A DNA stretch of 44,001 nt from Amycolatopsis coloradensis (GCF_037997115.1 NZ_CP150484.1:3314317-3358317); one strand, 5' to 3'. Shown: positions 16,861-25,545, counted from the first letter of the stretch. Numbers and translations: made by a program. Notes: a model not told the origin generated them from the sequence alone.

Positions 16861-18225
16861 GTGTGGGGGAGCGGTGTGGTCGACGCGTCGGGCGTCGTCA
16901 GTTCGATCCTGTCGAATTACCGGCGGCTCGTGGTCGAATACCAGCGGCGGGTCACCGGTGATCCTTCGGCGCTGACCGCGGCGGGCCGGCGGTGCGGCGA
17001 TCGGGCGTCGACGGTTTCGGGCCGGGCGGACGAGATCGGCAAGGCGGCGAAGGCGCTCAACGCGTCTTGGGAGGGCGACGCCTACACGGCGTTCTCCACC
17101 TCGGCCGCGAAACTGAGCCAGGAACTCGGGGAGCTCGGCGCGAAACTGAGCGACCAGTCGAACCGGCTGCGGGCGGGCGCGCAGGCCCTGCAGGGCGCGA
17201 AGTCCTGTGTGGACTCGATCCTCGCCCAGTTCGACCAGTACGCCGCGCAGCTCATCAGCCAGGCGCGGACGGCGAACGCGAACGCGGTCAACGCGTTCAT
17301 CTCCGCCGCCCGGCAACTCGGTGAGCGTGCCGCGCAGGCGGCGCAGGAGATCGCCGACGAGCTGAGCGAAGAACTCGCGCGGCTGTTCCCGCCGGAGGGC
17401 ACCGGCCGGATCGAGCACGAGCTCGGCAAATGGGGCCGCGGCCCGTTGTACTGGCTCAACGGTGAAGCCCTCGACGGCCGCAAACGTCCGCGCTCGCATC
17501 CTTCCTGGTTCGGCAACTCGGGCTGGAAGAAGCTCACTTGGGACGGTCTCGAAGGCACGCGCGCCCCGCGCGCGGGTGACACCCCGTTCGGCAGGCCGAA
17601 GCCGGATGGCCTGCGCGACAAGGCCTTGGGCAACACCGAGATCACCTACGCCAAGTGGAAGCAGGAGCAGGACGGCTTCACCCCGGGTTGGGACGCCAAG
17701 ATCTCCTCGCAGGGCTGGGACGTCAAGGCGTCCGGGCACGCGGAACTGGCCGCCTTCAAGGAAGAACTCGAACGCAAGGGCGAGTGGGGCGTCGCTTCGG
17801 GCAGCGCCAAGGGAACCGCGTTCGTCGGCGGTGAGGTGAACGGATCGCTGCAGGCGGGCGCGCACGGGGTCGGTGTGCACGCCAACGCCTTCGTCGGCGG
17901 CAAGATCGAAGGCGAAGTCGCGGCGGACGTGGCCGGTGTCGGCGTCGGCGCGAGCGGAACCCTCCAATATGGACTCGGCGCGCAGCTCGACGGCCAAGCC
18001 GTCTACGACGCCGGGCACATCAAGGTCAACTTCAAGGCGGGTGTCGCGCTCGGCCTCGGTGCCGGGATCGGCGCGAAGATCGACATCGATCTGCCGAAGA
18101 TCGCGGACACCGTCGGCGAATACGGCGGCGCGGCCGTCGACGCGGTGAGCGGCGCGGCGGGCCAGGCGGCGGACGCCGTCGGCGAGGCGTGGGACGACGC
18201 GATCACCTACGTGGGCACGTGGTGA
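16861..18225 (+). CDS. Putative ESX effector with Gly-rich C-terminal region
   Basis: The protein has 454 residues. Residues 1-175 are helical, with Trp70-Glu-Gly72 as the WXG turn. A Trp-rich middle follows (RGPLYWLNG and several Trp residues to about 290). The end (about 300-420) is Gly/Ala-rich with alternating hydrophobic residues, suggesting repeated beta strands, as in surface or pore-like domains. The GTG at 16861 stands 2 nt after the previous stop, with GGCAGG before it. No known toxin motif is visible. Its length and layout resemble the long WXG-domain polymorphic proteins of actinomycetes. Confidence 0.78.
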   Translation: MWGSGVVDASGVVSSILSNYRRLVVEYQRRVTGDPSALTAAGRRCGDRASTVSGRADEIGKAAKALNASWEGDAYTAFSTSAAKLSQELGELGAKLSDQSNRLRAGAQALQGAKSCVDSILAQFDQYAAQLISQARTANANAVNAFISAARQLGERAAQAAQEIADELSEELARLFPPEGTGRIEHELGKWGRGPLYWLNGEALDGRKRPRSHPSWFGNSGWKKLTWDGLEGTRAPRAGDTPFGRPKPDGLRDKALGNTEITYAKWKQEQDGFTPGWDAKISSQGWDVKASGHAELAAFKEELERKGEWGVASGSAKGTAFVGGEVNGSLQAGAHGVGVHANAFVGGKIEGEVAADVAGVGVGASGTLQYGLGAQLDGQAVYDAGHIKVNFKAGVALGLGAGIGAKIDIDLPKIADTVGEYGGAAVDAVSGAAGQAADAVGEAWDDAITYVGTW

Positions 18226-18230
18226 CGGGG

Positions 18231-18749
18231 ATGAGCGAAACGATGACGCAGGACCGGGTCTCCCTCCCGCTCGGATTCGACATCCCCGAGGGCTGGGTGC
18301 CGGTCGAGCCGGCGTCCGTCGGTGCCGAGGGCGCGGTCTTCGTGGCGGTGCACTCCGGGACGTACGCGGAGTTCACCCCGAACATCACCCTGAGCATCGG
18401 GCAACGGCCCGACCCGGCGGAGATCACCGGCATCGCCGACGAGGCCGTCGAACGTCTCGGCCGGTCCATGGCCGCGCTCGAAGTGGTGCGGCGCAAGGTG
18501 ATCGGCACCGGGATCGCTCCAGGGGTGACGCAGGTGCTGCGCATCCGCACCGGCGAAGGACAGGATCTCGTACAGACGCAGGTGCTGCTGACCGTGCCGG
18601 GAGCGACCCCGGCCGAGCGGCTGATCCTCGAAATCGCTTGTACCGCAACGCCCGAGGCGGCCCGTGGCCTCGGTGACGACTTCCGGCGGTTCGTGGGCAG
18701 TGTCCACGTCCGGCGGGATTTCACCGCAGATGAAGGAGAAGACTCGTGA
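18231..18749 (+). CDS. Small Mog1/PsbP-like (DUF1795/LpqN-like) protein
   Basis: This protein of about 172 residues opens with LPLGFDIPEGWVPVEP, the beginning typical of small Mog1/PsbP-fold proteins. The alternating strands that follow (FTPNITLSIG and VTQVLRIRT) fit that fold. It has no signal peptide. The start is ATG 18231; a GTG at 18222 overlapping the previous stop is also possible. It stands between substrate genes and eccD and overlaps the next gene by 4 nt, so a chaperone role for the preceding substrates is a reasonable guess. The family call is from pattern only. Confidence 0.65.
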   Translation: MSETMTQDRVSLPLGFDIPEGWVPVEPASVGAEGAVFVAVHSGTYAEFTPNITLSIGQRPDPAEITGIADEAVERLGRSMAALEVVRRKVIGTGIAPGVTQVLRIRTGEGQDLVQTQVLLTVPGATPAERLILEIACTATPEAARGLGDDFRRFVGSVHVRRDFTADEGEDS

Positions 18750-19075
18750 CCACCGACCCCTACGCCATGCCGGACATGGACGAGTTGCTGGACCAGGTCC
18801 GCAAGCAGACCGAAGAGGTGCAGCGCATCCAGCGTTCGGTCGAGGCGATGGAGGTCAAGGCGCACTCGCGGCAGAACGAGGTCACCGTCGTGCTGCGTGG
18901 TGACGGCCGGTTCACCTCGATCGACATCGACCCGCGCGCGGTGCGTCAGTACGACGCGCGCAACCTCTCGGAGATCGTGCTGGAGGCGGTCAACAACGGG
19001 CTGCAGAAACTGGCCGAGGCCAGCAGCGCCAAGTTCGCCCCGGTCATCGAGTCCGCCAAGTCGATCGAAGCATGA
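18746..19075 (+). CDS. YbaB/EbfC-like protein (EspL-like position)
   Basis: This 109-residue protein has a helical N-terminus (residues 8-40) followed by NEVTVVLRGDGRFTSIDID and a helical end, matching the YbaB/EbfC fold. Family members bind DNA or act as small dimers; in mycobacterial ESX loci EspL belongs to this fold and stabilises substrates. The GTG at 18746 overlaps the previous stop, and the stop overlaps the eccD start (ATGA), so all three are translationally coupled. Confidence 0.78.
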   Translation: MTTDPYAMPDMDELLDQVRKQTEEVQRIQRSVEAMEVKAHSRQNEVTVVLRGDGRFTSIDIDPRAVRQYDARNLSEIVLEAVNNGLQKLAEASSAKFAPVIESAKSIEA

Positions 19076-20448
19076 CGGCCGCGATCGCGGGATCCACCCG
19101 GCGCGTCACGGTGGTGACACCGCGGGCGCGCGTCGATGTGGCCCTGCCGCAGCAGAGCACGTTCGCCGAACTCGTCCCGCAGCTCGTGCGGCTCGCGGGC
19201 GCGTCGGGACAGGCGTCGGCCGAGCATCCCGGCTGGGTGCTGTCCCGGCTCGGCGGCGCTCCGCTCGCACTCGGGCTCACGGTCGCCGCGGCACAGGTGC
19301 GCGACGGCGAAGTCCTCCATCTGACCCCGCGGGAACGCCCGCGGGGTCCGCTGCTGTTCGACGACGTCGTCGACTCGATCGCCAGCGTCGCCGAGTCGGG
19401 CACCGGGCGGTGGGGGCCGCCGGTGGCGCGCAAGGCGGGCATCGTCGCGTCGGTGGTGCTGCTGCTCGCCGGTGGGCTGCTGGTGCAGGCCGCCGCGTCC
19501 GGCAGTGTGCTGGCGCCGATCGGGACCGGGCTGCTCGCGCTCGTCCTGGTGCTGGGCGGCGGCGCGCTGAGCCGCGCATACGGCGACGCGGAGGCCGGTG
19601 CCGCCGGCGCGCTCGCCGGGGTCGGCGCGGCCCTGCTGGCCGGGATGTCGATCCTGCCGCCGCATCCGCTGTTCTCGCTGTCGGCCGGACCGCTCGCCGC
19701 CGGGTTCGCGATCGTGACCGTCTATGGCGTGATCGCGGCCGTTTCGGTGGCGGACCGGTTGCCGTGGTTCGTCGCGGTGACCGTGTCGGCCGGGCTCGGC
19801 GCGATCACCACCGCCATCGTCCTGCTGGCCGATGTCCGCCCGGTTTCGGCGGCCGCCGTGGTCGCCGTCGTGGCGACGGCGCTGGCCGCGGTCGCGCCGA
19901 TGATGGCGCTGCGGCTCGGCAGGCTGCCGCTGCCCCGGGTGCCCGACGACATGGACTCGTTCCGTGCCGACGAGAACCCTTCGCTCGGGGAGGACATGGT
20001 CGGCGGCACGACGTACGCGCAGGCGTTGCTGACCGGGCTGCTCGTCGCGCTCGGGCTCGTCGTGGTTTCGGCGTCGGTGGTCCTGTCGTCCTCCGGCGGG
20101 GCTTGGGAAGCGGGCTTGTGCGCGCTGCTGGGTCTGGCGCTGATGCTGCGCTCGCGCGCCTTCGCGGGCCGCTCGCAGCGGGTCGTGCTCATCGGTTTCG
20201 GCGCGGCGGCCCTGGCGGCGGCCGGATTCTGGCTCGCCGCGAGCGGTCCGCGTTCGTTCGTCTTCGCCGCGGGCTGCGCCGTCGTCGTCGCGGCGGGCGT
20301 CTGTCTCACCTACGCGACGCGTGTCGCGAAGGGACGTCGTTCTCCTTATTGGGCAAGGACTCTCGATATCGTCGAGTTCCTGGTGCTGCTCTCGCTGATC
20401 CCGTTCGTCGGCATGATCGCCGGGGTCTACGAGGCCGTGCGGGGCTGA
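19072..20448 (+). CDS. eccD: Type VII secretion membrane channel EccD
   Basis: The 458-residue protein has an N-terminal ubiquitin-like domain (about residues 10-88, with the strands RVTVVTPRARVDVAL and VRDGEVLHL), a linker, and about eleven hydrophobic membrane segments from residue 120 to the end. This is the EccD layout; EccD forms the transmembrane vestibule of the ESX core complex with EccB, EccC and EccE. It overlaps the EbfC-like gene by 4 nt and ends before a copy of the 19-bp element and a bidirectional hairpin. Confidence 0.93.
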   Translation: MTAAIAGSTRRVTVVTPRARVDVALPQQSTFAELVPQLVRLAGASGQASAEHPGWVLSRLGGAPLALGLTVAAAQVRDGEVLHLTPRERPRGPLLFDDVVDSIASVAESGTGRWGPPVARKAGIVASVVLLLAGGLLVQAAASGSVLAPIGTGLLALVLVLGGGALSRAYGDAEAGAAGALAGVGAALLAGMSILPPHPLFSLSAGPLAAGFAIVTVYGVIAAVSVADRLPWFVAVTVSAGLGAITTAIVLLADVRPVSAAAVVAVVATALAAVAPMMALRLGRLPLPRVPDDMDSFRADENPSLGEDMVGGTTYAQALLTGLLVALGLVVVSASVVLSSSGGAWEAGLCALLGLALMLRSRAFAGRSQRVVLIGFGAAALAAAGFWLAASGPRSFVFAAGCAVVVAAGVCLTYATRVAKGRRSPYWARTLDIVEFLVLLSLIPFVGMIAGVYEAVRG

Positions 20449-20460
20449 CCCGCTTCTCGC

Positions 20461-20479
20461 ATTCAGAGGACTAAATGCG
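20461..20479 (+). repeat. Intergenic 19-bp element, copy 1
   Basis: ATTCAGAGGACTAAATGCG lies just after eccD. With the preceding GC it can fold as GCATT...AATGC around a small inner AG/CT pair. Other copies are at 24583-24601 and, with one substitution and one extra T, at 29899-29918. Confidence 0.8.
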
Positions 20480-20483
20480 TCAC

Positions 20484-20537
20484 GTCCGTGAAGGACTCCT
20501 TCCCTACCCTCAGAGAAGAAAGGAGTCCTCCACGGAC
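20484..20537. terminator. Bidirectional terminator between eccD and eccE
   Basis: GTCCGTG and CACGGAC form the base of the stem and AGGACTCCTT/AAGGAGTCCT the upper part, with one mismatch between them and an 18-nt loop. It lies directly after the 19-bp element, between convergent genes. Confidence 0.75.
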
Positions 20538-20544
20538 CGTCCCC

Positions 20545-21618
20545 TCAGTTCTCCAGCGCCAGCGGCAGGGTCCGCCGGACCGCCGCCGCGTGCCGTCCGT
20601 GCAGCGGGGTCACCGCGATCCCACTCGGCCGCACCGGTTCCGCTCCCGGTCGTCCGCCGACCCGGATGGTCACCTCGGACTTCTCGCGTCCGCCGGGCGA
20701 GCGGTACAGCGTGTACGAAGTCGCGGTGAACGCCGAGCCGGGGACGTGAAGATCCAGTGTCCGCGCGAGATCCCGCTCCGACCGGGGCCGGTAGCAGACC
20801 TGCGACGCCCCGCCCCAGTCCCAGGAACGCCAGCCGTCCACCGGCGCGTCCTGGCCGCTGCCGAGCGCGACGCGCAGGTTTTCCGTCACCTCGCCGGCTT
20901 CGAGCACGGTGCTCTCGAACCCGGCTTCGGCGAGCGCGCCCATCAGGGACAGTGCCGCGCAGGCGGTGCTACGCAGCGCGCCGAGTTCTCCGCCGCCTCT
21001 GGCGAGCGCGGCGATCGGCGCGTCCTCGGGCCGGTACCGGACGGTGAGCCAGCGGACGCGCAGCAAGGACTGTCCATTGGGGACGGTCCAGGTCAGCAGT
21101 TGCGCGCTGGACAAAGGGATCCCGGTGCTCGTGTACGCCTCGCGCAGGATGCCGACGAGCGTGTCCGGCGCGGGTGCCACTGCGCCGGGGGTGAGCCGCA
21201 CGATGGCGCTCCACCCGTCGCCGACCTCGGCGACCCCGAAGCGGTTGCCCGCGCGGTCGACGTGCTGGCGCACCCGGACAGGACCGGCGAGCCGGTGCAG
21301 CGGATCGGGGACTTCGTGTTTGTCGCGGCGCTTCAGCCGATACCTGGCCCAGGTGAGCGCCCAGCCCGCGGCGTGGCGTCCGGCGAAGCGGACCGAAGTC
21401 GTCAGCACGAGGACGCCGGCGACGGCGACGATGCTGATCCACGCGACCTGCGGGATCCCGTCGACGGTGAGGGCCAGCAGGATCGCGATCCCGGCGATCT
21501 CCCAGAGCGCCGCCTGCAGCGGACGGATCGGCAGCAGCCAGGGCAGCGGCGCCGCGCCCGCCATCCCGCGTGGGGGCGCCTGTTCCGGGACCGGGCGGGC
21601 CGGGGCTTCAACCGACAA
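20545..21618 (-). CDS. eccE: Type VII secretion membrane component EccE
   Basis: The 357-residue protein has two N-terminal membrane segments (about residues 28-75) and a soluble C-terminal domain with WSAIVRLTPG and later strands, which is the EccE pattern. EccE sits at the edge of the ESX core complex. The TTG at 21618 was chosen because GGAGGAGGGG stands 6 nt upstream; no ATG or GTG in frame nearby has such a site, and the upstream extension is Pro/Arg/Ser-rich and unlike protein. It is unusual in being on the opposite strand between eccD and eccB. Confidence 0.85.
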   Translation of the reverse strand: MSVEAPARPVPEQAPPRGMAGAAPLPWLLPIRPLQAALWEIAGIAILLALTVDGIPQVAWISIVAVAGVLVLTTSVRFAGRHAAGWALTWARYRLKRRDKHEVPDPLHRLAGPVRVRQHVDRAGNRFGVAEVGDGWSAIVRLTPGAVAPAPDTLVGILREAYTSTGIPLSSAQLLTWTVPNGQSLLRVRWLTVRYRPEDAPIAALARGGGELGALRSTACAALSLMGALAEAGFESTVLEAGEVTENLRVALGSGQDAPVDGWRSWDWGGASQVCYRPRSERDLARTLDLHVPGSAFTATSYTLYRSPGGREKSEVTIRVGGRPGAEPVRPSGIAVTPLHGRHAAAVRRTLPLALEN

Positions 21619-21764
21619 GGAATTCCCCTCCTCCGTGCACGCGCACGACGGTAGCCCCGCCCCGCGCGGGGGAGGGGCGTAAAAAATACCCTCACCGTGA
21701 ACCTGGCCGGAACCTAACGTGAGCACCCTCGAAACGGGTGGGCACGAAGGCGGGGGACGGGAGC

Positions 21765-23192
21765 GTGTGGACGCAGCGGGACCAGATCCAGGCCTACCAA
21801 TTCCTCCGCAGGAGACTGGTTTCGGCACTGGTCTCGGCTGACGCCAACCATCCGGTCGCCCCGAGTCGCAGGCTCGTCATCGGAACCCTGTGCGGCCTCG
21901 GCGTCGCGTTGCTGGTCACCGCGGTGTTCGGCGTGATCGGCCTGCTGAACCCGTCCGGCGGCAAGGACTGGCTAGCGGGCGGCAAGGTGATCGTCGAAGA
22001 GGGCACCGGCGCGCGCTACATCCTCGGCCAGGACGGCGCGCTGCATCCTGTGCTCAACTACGCCTCCGCGCGGCTGATGGCGGGCGGCAACGGCGAGGCC
22101 ACTGTGACGGTCCCTTCGGACAAGCTCGCGAAGGCGCCGAGGGGTTCGCAGATCGGCATTCCCGGGGCCCCCGATTCGCTGCCCGCGGCGGCCGCGCTCG
22201 TGAATACGCCGTGGACGAGCTGCTCGCGCACGACCCAGGACGCGCCCGCGTCGGCCGAACCGGAGACGACGGTGCTCCTCGGCGCGCCCGCCGCCGGGGT
22301 CGACCTGCCGAGGGACCAGGCCGTCGTGGTCCGTGTCCCCGACGGCGAGCGCTACCTCGTCACGGCGGGACGCCGCTACAAGCTCACCCCGGAGGCCGCC
22401 ACGGCGCTGCAGTTCGACACCTACCCGGTGATCGCGGTGTCCTCCCGGTGGATCGGTACCGTCGCCGCCGGACGCGATCTGGCCTACCGCGCGGTCGAAG
22501 ACGCCGGGCGGCCCGGCCCGAAGGTCGGCGGCGCCGCGACGAAGGTCGGTTCGGTGCTAGGCGTCGTCGACGCGATGGCGTCACCCAACGACGCGACGTC
22601 CTACTACCTCGTCCGCGCCGAAGGGCTCGAACCGATCGGCCAGACCGAGGCGAGCCTGCTGATCAACACCCCGGAGAACGCGGACGCCTACATCGGCGTC
22701 CCGGCGCCCGTCGCGGTGCGCGCGGCCGACGTGGCCGCGGTGCCGAAGGTCGCCAAGGCGAGGACGGGTGGGGCCGATCCCGCGGAGTATCCGGACCGGA
22801 TCCCGCGAAAAGCGCCCGTTACCGGACAGTCCGTGACGTTATGCGCACAGGGTTCTCGAATCGTTATCTCCGCACAGGTCCCGTTGCCGCAAGGTGCGAA
22901 GGCGATCCCGGTGACGGCGCGCACGGACGCGCTGGTCGCCGACGCCGTCTTCGTGCCTCCGTCGGGAGGCGCGGTGGTGGCGGAATCCGGTTCCGGCACG
23001 GTCTACGTCGTCACCGACACGGGCCTGAAGTACCCGGTGGCGAGCACTGAGGCACTCGCTTCCCTCGGATACGGCCAAGCCGAACGGCAACCGGTTTCGA
23101 ATGGATTGCTGGCACTGGTGCCGCGCGGGCCCGCGCTGGATCCGGCGCAGGCAGGCCGTGCGGTGTCCGCGGCGGTGGGTGGGACGGGGTGA
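21765..23192 (+). CDS. eccB: Type VII secretion component EccB
   Basis: The 475-residue protein begins WTQRDQIQAYQFLRRRL, a typical EccB opening, followed by one membrane segment (about residues 36-60) and a large extracytoplasmic domain with repeated beta modules. Two cysteines (in WTSCSRT and VTLCAQG) match the conserved disulfide. The GTG at 21765 has GGGGGA 8 nt upstream; a GTG at 21738 is the alternative. Its stop overlaps the start of the first response regulator by 4 nt, tying regulation to the secretion machinery. Confidence 0.93.
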   Translation: MWTQRDQIQAYQFLRRRLVSALVSADANHPVAPSRRLVIGTLCGLGVALLVTAVFGVIGLLNPSGGKDWLAGGKVIVEEGTGARYILGQDGALHPVLNYASARLMAGGNGEATVTVPSDKLAKAPRGSQIGIPGAPDSLPAAAALVNTPWTSCSRTTQDAPASAEPETTVLLGAPAAGVDLPRDQAVVVRVPDGERYLVTAGRRYKLTPEAATALQFDTYPVIAVSSRWIGTVAAGRDLAYRAVEDAGRPGPKVGGAATKVGSVLGVVDAMASPNDATSYYLVRAEGLEPIGQTEASLLINTPENADAYIGVPAPVAVRAADVAAVPKVAKARTGGADPAEYPDRIPRKAPVTGQSVTLCAQGSRIVISAQVPLPQGAKAIPVTARTDALVADAVFVPPSGGAVVAESGSGTVYVVTDTGLKYPVASTEALASLGYGQAERQPVSNGLLALVPRGPALDPAQAGRAVSAAVGGTG

Positions 23193-23929
23193 TCGGGAAC
23201 GTGCAGAGGACCGAAGACAGGCCGGAGACCGACCGGGTCGACGTCGCGGTGATCGAGGACCATCCGCTGTACCGGCACGCCGTGGTCCGGGTCCTCACCG
23301 AGGCCGAAGGGATCGAGCTGGGCGCCGTGGTCGATTCGGTCGCCCGGTTCCACGTCCATCCGCAGCCGCCCGGCAGCGTGGTGCTGCTCGACCTCGGCCT
23401 GCCGGGGATCGCCGGGGCGGCCGCCGTGCTCCAGGTGGCCGAACTGGGGCATCACGTGCTCGTGGTGTCCGCGCAGGCCGAGCCCGAACAGGTGCTCGGT
23501 GCGATCGCCGCCGGCGCCAAGGGTTTCCTGTCCAAGGACGTCGACGTCGACGAGCTGCTGACCGCGATCAGGACGGTCGCGCGCGGCCGGGCCTACGTTT
23601 CCGCGGTGGTGGCCGGAATGATCATCAAGGACAACGCCGACCGCCCCGCCGCGGCTCCGGACGTCGCGCTCTCCGCGCGGGAGAAGCAGGTCCTGCGGCT
23701 CGTCGCGGCGGGCGAACGCGACGTCGACATCGCCCGCATCCTGGGCATCGGAGTTCGGACGGTCCGCGGTTATCTGGACCGGATCCGTGACAAACTCGGA
23801 GAGAGAAGGCGGGCCGGTCTGGTCCGCAAGGCCATCCAGCTCGGGCTCGCGTCTCCGCCGGAGGTGCCCGGCCCGTCTCGGCCGGTCGCGCCCCGCGCCG
23901 ACGCGGGCGGATTCGAAGGACGCCGGTGA
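23189..23929 (+). CDS. LuxR/NarL-family response regulator 1
   Basis: The 246-residue protein has a receiver domain with acidic pair Glu23-Asp24, phospho-acceptor Asp68 (VVLLDLGLPG), Ser94 and Lys116, and a C-terminal LuxR helix-turn-helix (about residues 160-215). An extra Pro/Arg/Gly tail follows. All receiver residues are present, so it should be phosphorylatable. No histidine kinase gene is in this window. It overlaps eccB and the next regulator by 4 nt each, making a coupled eccB-regulator-regulator unit. Confidence 0.92.
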   Translation: MIGNVQRTEDRPETDRVDVAVIEDHPLYRHAVVRVLTEAEGIELGAVVDSVARFHVHPQPPGSVVLLDLGLPGIAGAAAVLQVAELGHHVLVVSAQAEPEQVLGAIAAGAKGFLSKDVDVDELLTAIRTVARGRAYVSAVVAGMIIKDNADRPAAAPDVALSAREKQVLRLVAAGERDVDIARILGIGVRTVRGYLDRIRDKLGERRRAGLVRKAIQLGLASPPEVPGPSRPVAPRADAGGFEGRR

Positions 23930-24582
23930 ACGCAGACGAGCAGCAGCCGAAACGCACCACGCCGATCAACGTCGGGGTGATCGAAGATCATCCGCTGTAC
24001 CGGGACGCCGTCGCGCGTGTCCTCACCGAAGCGCCCGACATCGCGCTGGGCGCCGTCGCCGACTCCGTCGCGCGGTTCGCCGTCCAGGAGCAGCCGCCCG
24101 GCAGCGTCGTCGTCCTCGACCTCAAGCTGCGAGGCGTCCAGGACGCCGCCGCCGTGCTCGAAGTGGGACAGATGGGGCACAAGGTGCTCGTGGTGTCCGC
24201 GCACGCCGAGCAGCCCGAGGTACTGGGCGCCATGCAGGCCGGTGCGAAGGGCTTCCTGTCCAAGGACGTCGACGGCGACGAACTCCTGCGCGCCATCCGC
24301 ACCATCGCCGAGGACAACGCGTACGTGTCGCCGACGCTGGCCGGGATGATCATCCAGGACAGCGAAGACCGCCACGCCGGGCCCAAGATCGTCCTGTCCG
24401 AGCGGGAGAAGCAGGTCCTGCGTCTGGTCGCGGCGGGCGAACGGGACGTCGACGTGGCGGAGATCCTGAACATCAGCGTGCGGACCGTGCGGTCCTATCT
24501 CGACCGGATCCGGGACAAGACCGGGGAACGGCGGCGGGCCGGATTCGTGCGGGTGGCGATCCGGGAAGGCCTGCTGCGCTAG
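23926..24582 (+). CDS. LuxR/NarL-family response regulator 2 (paralogue)
   Basis: The 218-residue protein aligns along its whole length with the preceding regulator and looks like a tandem duplicate. Receiver residues are Glu20-Asp21, Asp65, Ser91 and Lys113; the usual Leu-Pro-Gly after the acceptor reads Leu-Arg-Gly. The LuxR helix-turn-helix is at about 150-205, with a near-identical recognition region (ISVRTVRSYLDRIRDK against IGVRTVRGYLDRIRDK). The two may therefore bind similar sites or form a heterodimer. The stop codon runs into copy 2 of the 19-bp element. Confidence 0.92.
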   Translation: MNADEQQPKRTTPINVGVIEDHPLYRDAVARVLTEAPDIALGAVADSVARFAVQEQPPGSVVVLDLKLRGVQDAAAVLEVGQMGHKVLVVSAHAEQPEVLGAMQAGAKGFLSKDVDGDELLRAIRTIAEDNAYVSPTLAGMIIQDSEDRHAGPKIVLSEREKQVLRLVAAGERDVDVAEILNISVRTVRSYLDRIRDKTGERRRAGFVRVAIREGLLR

Positions 24583-24601
24583 ATTCAGAGGACTAAATGC
24601 G
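24583..24601 (+). repeat. Intergenic 19-bp element, copy 2
   Basis: This is an identical copy of ATTCAGAGGACTAAATGCG. It starts one base after the response regulator stop codon and supplies the last codons and stop of the lactonase gene on the other strand (CGC-ATT-TAG). Confidence 0.8.
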
Positions 24602-25489
24602 TGGCCCCGAGAAGTTCACCCGCAGCGTGTAGACCGAACTGCTCGCCGTGATGAACAGATCGTTCCGCCGCGGCCCGCCGAAGGTCAGGTTGGAACAGAT
24701 CTCCGGCACCCGCAGCTTTCCGATCCGCGTGCCGTCGGGCGCGAAGCAGTGCAGGCCGTCGTGCGCGGCGGCCCAGACCCGGCCCGCGGCGTCCACGCGC
24801 ACGCCGTCGAAGCCGCCGGCGTCACAGGTGGCGAAGATTCCGCCGCCGGAAAGCCGCCCGTTGTCCACCGAGAAAACCCTGATGTGGCTGGGTTTCTGCC
24901 GCGTGTCCGCGATGTAGAGCAGCGATTCGTCCACCGAGAACGCGAGCCCGTTCGGGCGCGAGAAATCGTCCGCGACGATCCGCACCGCACCGTCCACCGG
25001 ATCGACCCGGTAGACGTGGCAGGCGCCGATCTCGCTTTCCGCCTGATGGCCTTCGTAGTCGCTGTCGATGCCGTAACTCGGGTCGGTGAACCAGATCGCG
25101 CCGTCCGAGGACTCGACGACGTCGTTGGGGCTGTTGAACCTCTTGCCCTGATAGGTCTCCGCGAGGACGGTGGTCGCGCCGTCGTGTTCGGTGCGCGTCA
25201 CCCGGCGGCCGCCCTGCTCGCAGCTGACGAGCCTGCCCTGGCGGTCGACGGTGTGCCCGTTGTGGAATCCGGCGGGCTCGCGGAACACGCCGACCGCACC
25301 GGTGGTCTCGTCCCAGCGCAGGACCCGGTCGTTCGGGATGTCGCTGAACACCAGGTACCGGCCGGCGGGGAAGTAGGCGGGCCCCTCGGTCCACCTGCAG
25401 CCGGTGTGCAGTCGTTGCATCCACTCGTCCCCGTTGACGCGGGCGAACCGCTCGTCGAGGACTTCGAAGTGCGCCTTGACCATGTCCAT
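24593..25489 (-). CDS. SMP-30/gluconolactonase-family lactonase
   Basis: The 298-residue protein is a six-bladed beta-propeller lactonase. Expected metal ligands are visible: Glu35 in TEGPAY, Asn180 in RPNGLAF and Asp228 in GFDGVRVD; NSPNDV (119-124) is the usual substrate-site motif. It should hydrolyse a sugar lactone or similar compound in the cytoplasm. It is divergent from an Lrp-type regulator, a common pairing for metabolite-responsive control. Its last two codons and stop come from the 19-bp element. The start is ATG 25489 or 25483. Confidence 0.9.
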   Translation of the reverse strand: MDMVKAHFEVLDERFARVNGDEWMQRLHTGCRWTEGPAYFPAGRYLVFSDIPNDRVLRWDETTGAVGVFREPAGFHNGHTVDRQGRLVSCEQGGRRVTRTEHDGATTVLAETYQGKRFNSPNDVVESSDGAIWFTDPSYGIDSDYEGHQAESEIGACHVYRVDPVDGAVRIVADDFSRPNGLAFSVDESLLYIADTRQKPSHIRVFSVDNGRLSGGGIFATCDAGGFDGVRVDAAGRVWAAAHDGLHCFAPDGTRIGKLRVPEICSNLTFGGPRRNDLFITASSSVYTLRVNFSGPRI

Positions 25490-25545
25490 GAGAACCCCAG
25501 TGTTCCGAATGAGATATTGCGATCATCATGAAACGCCGCACTTGA

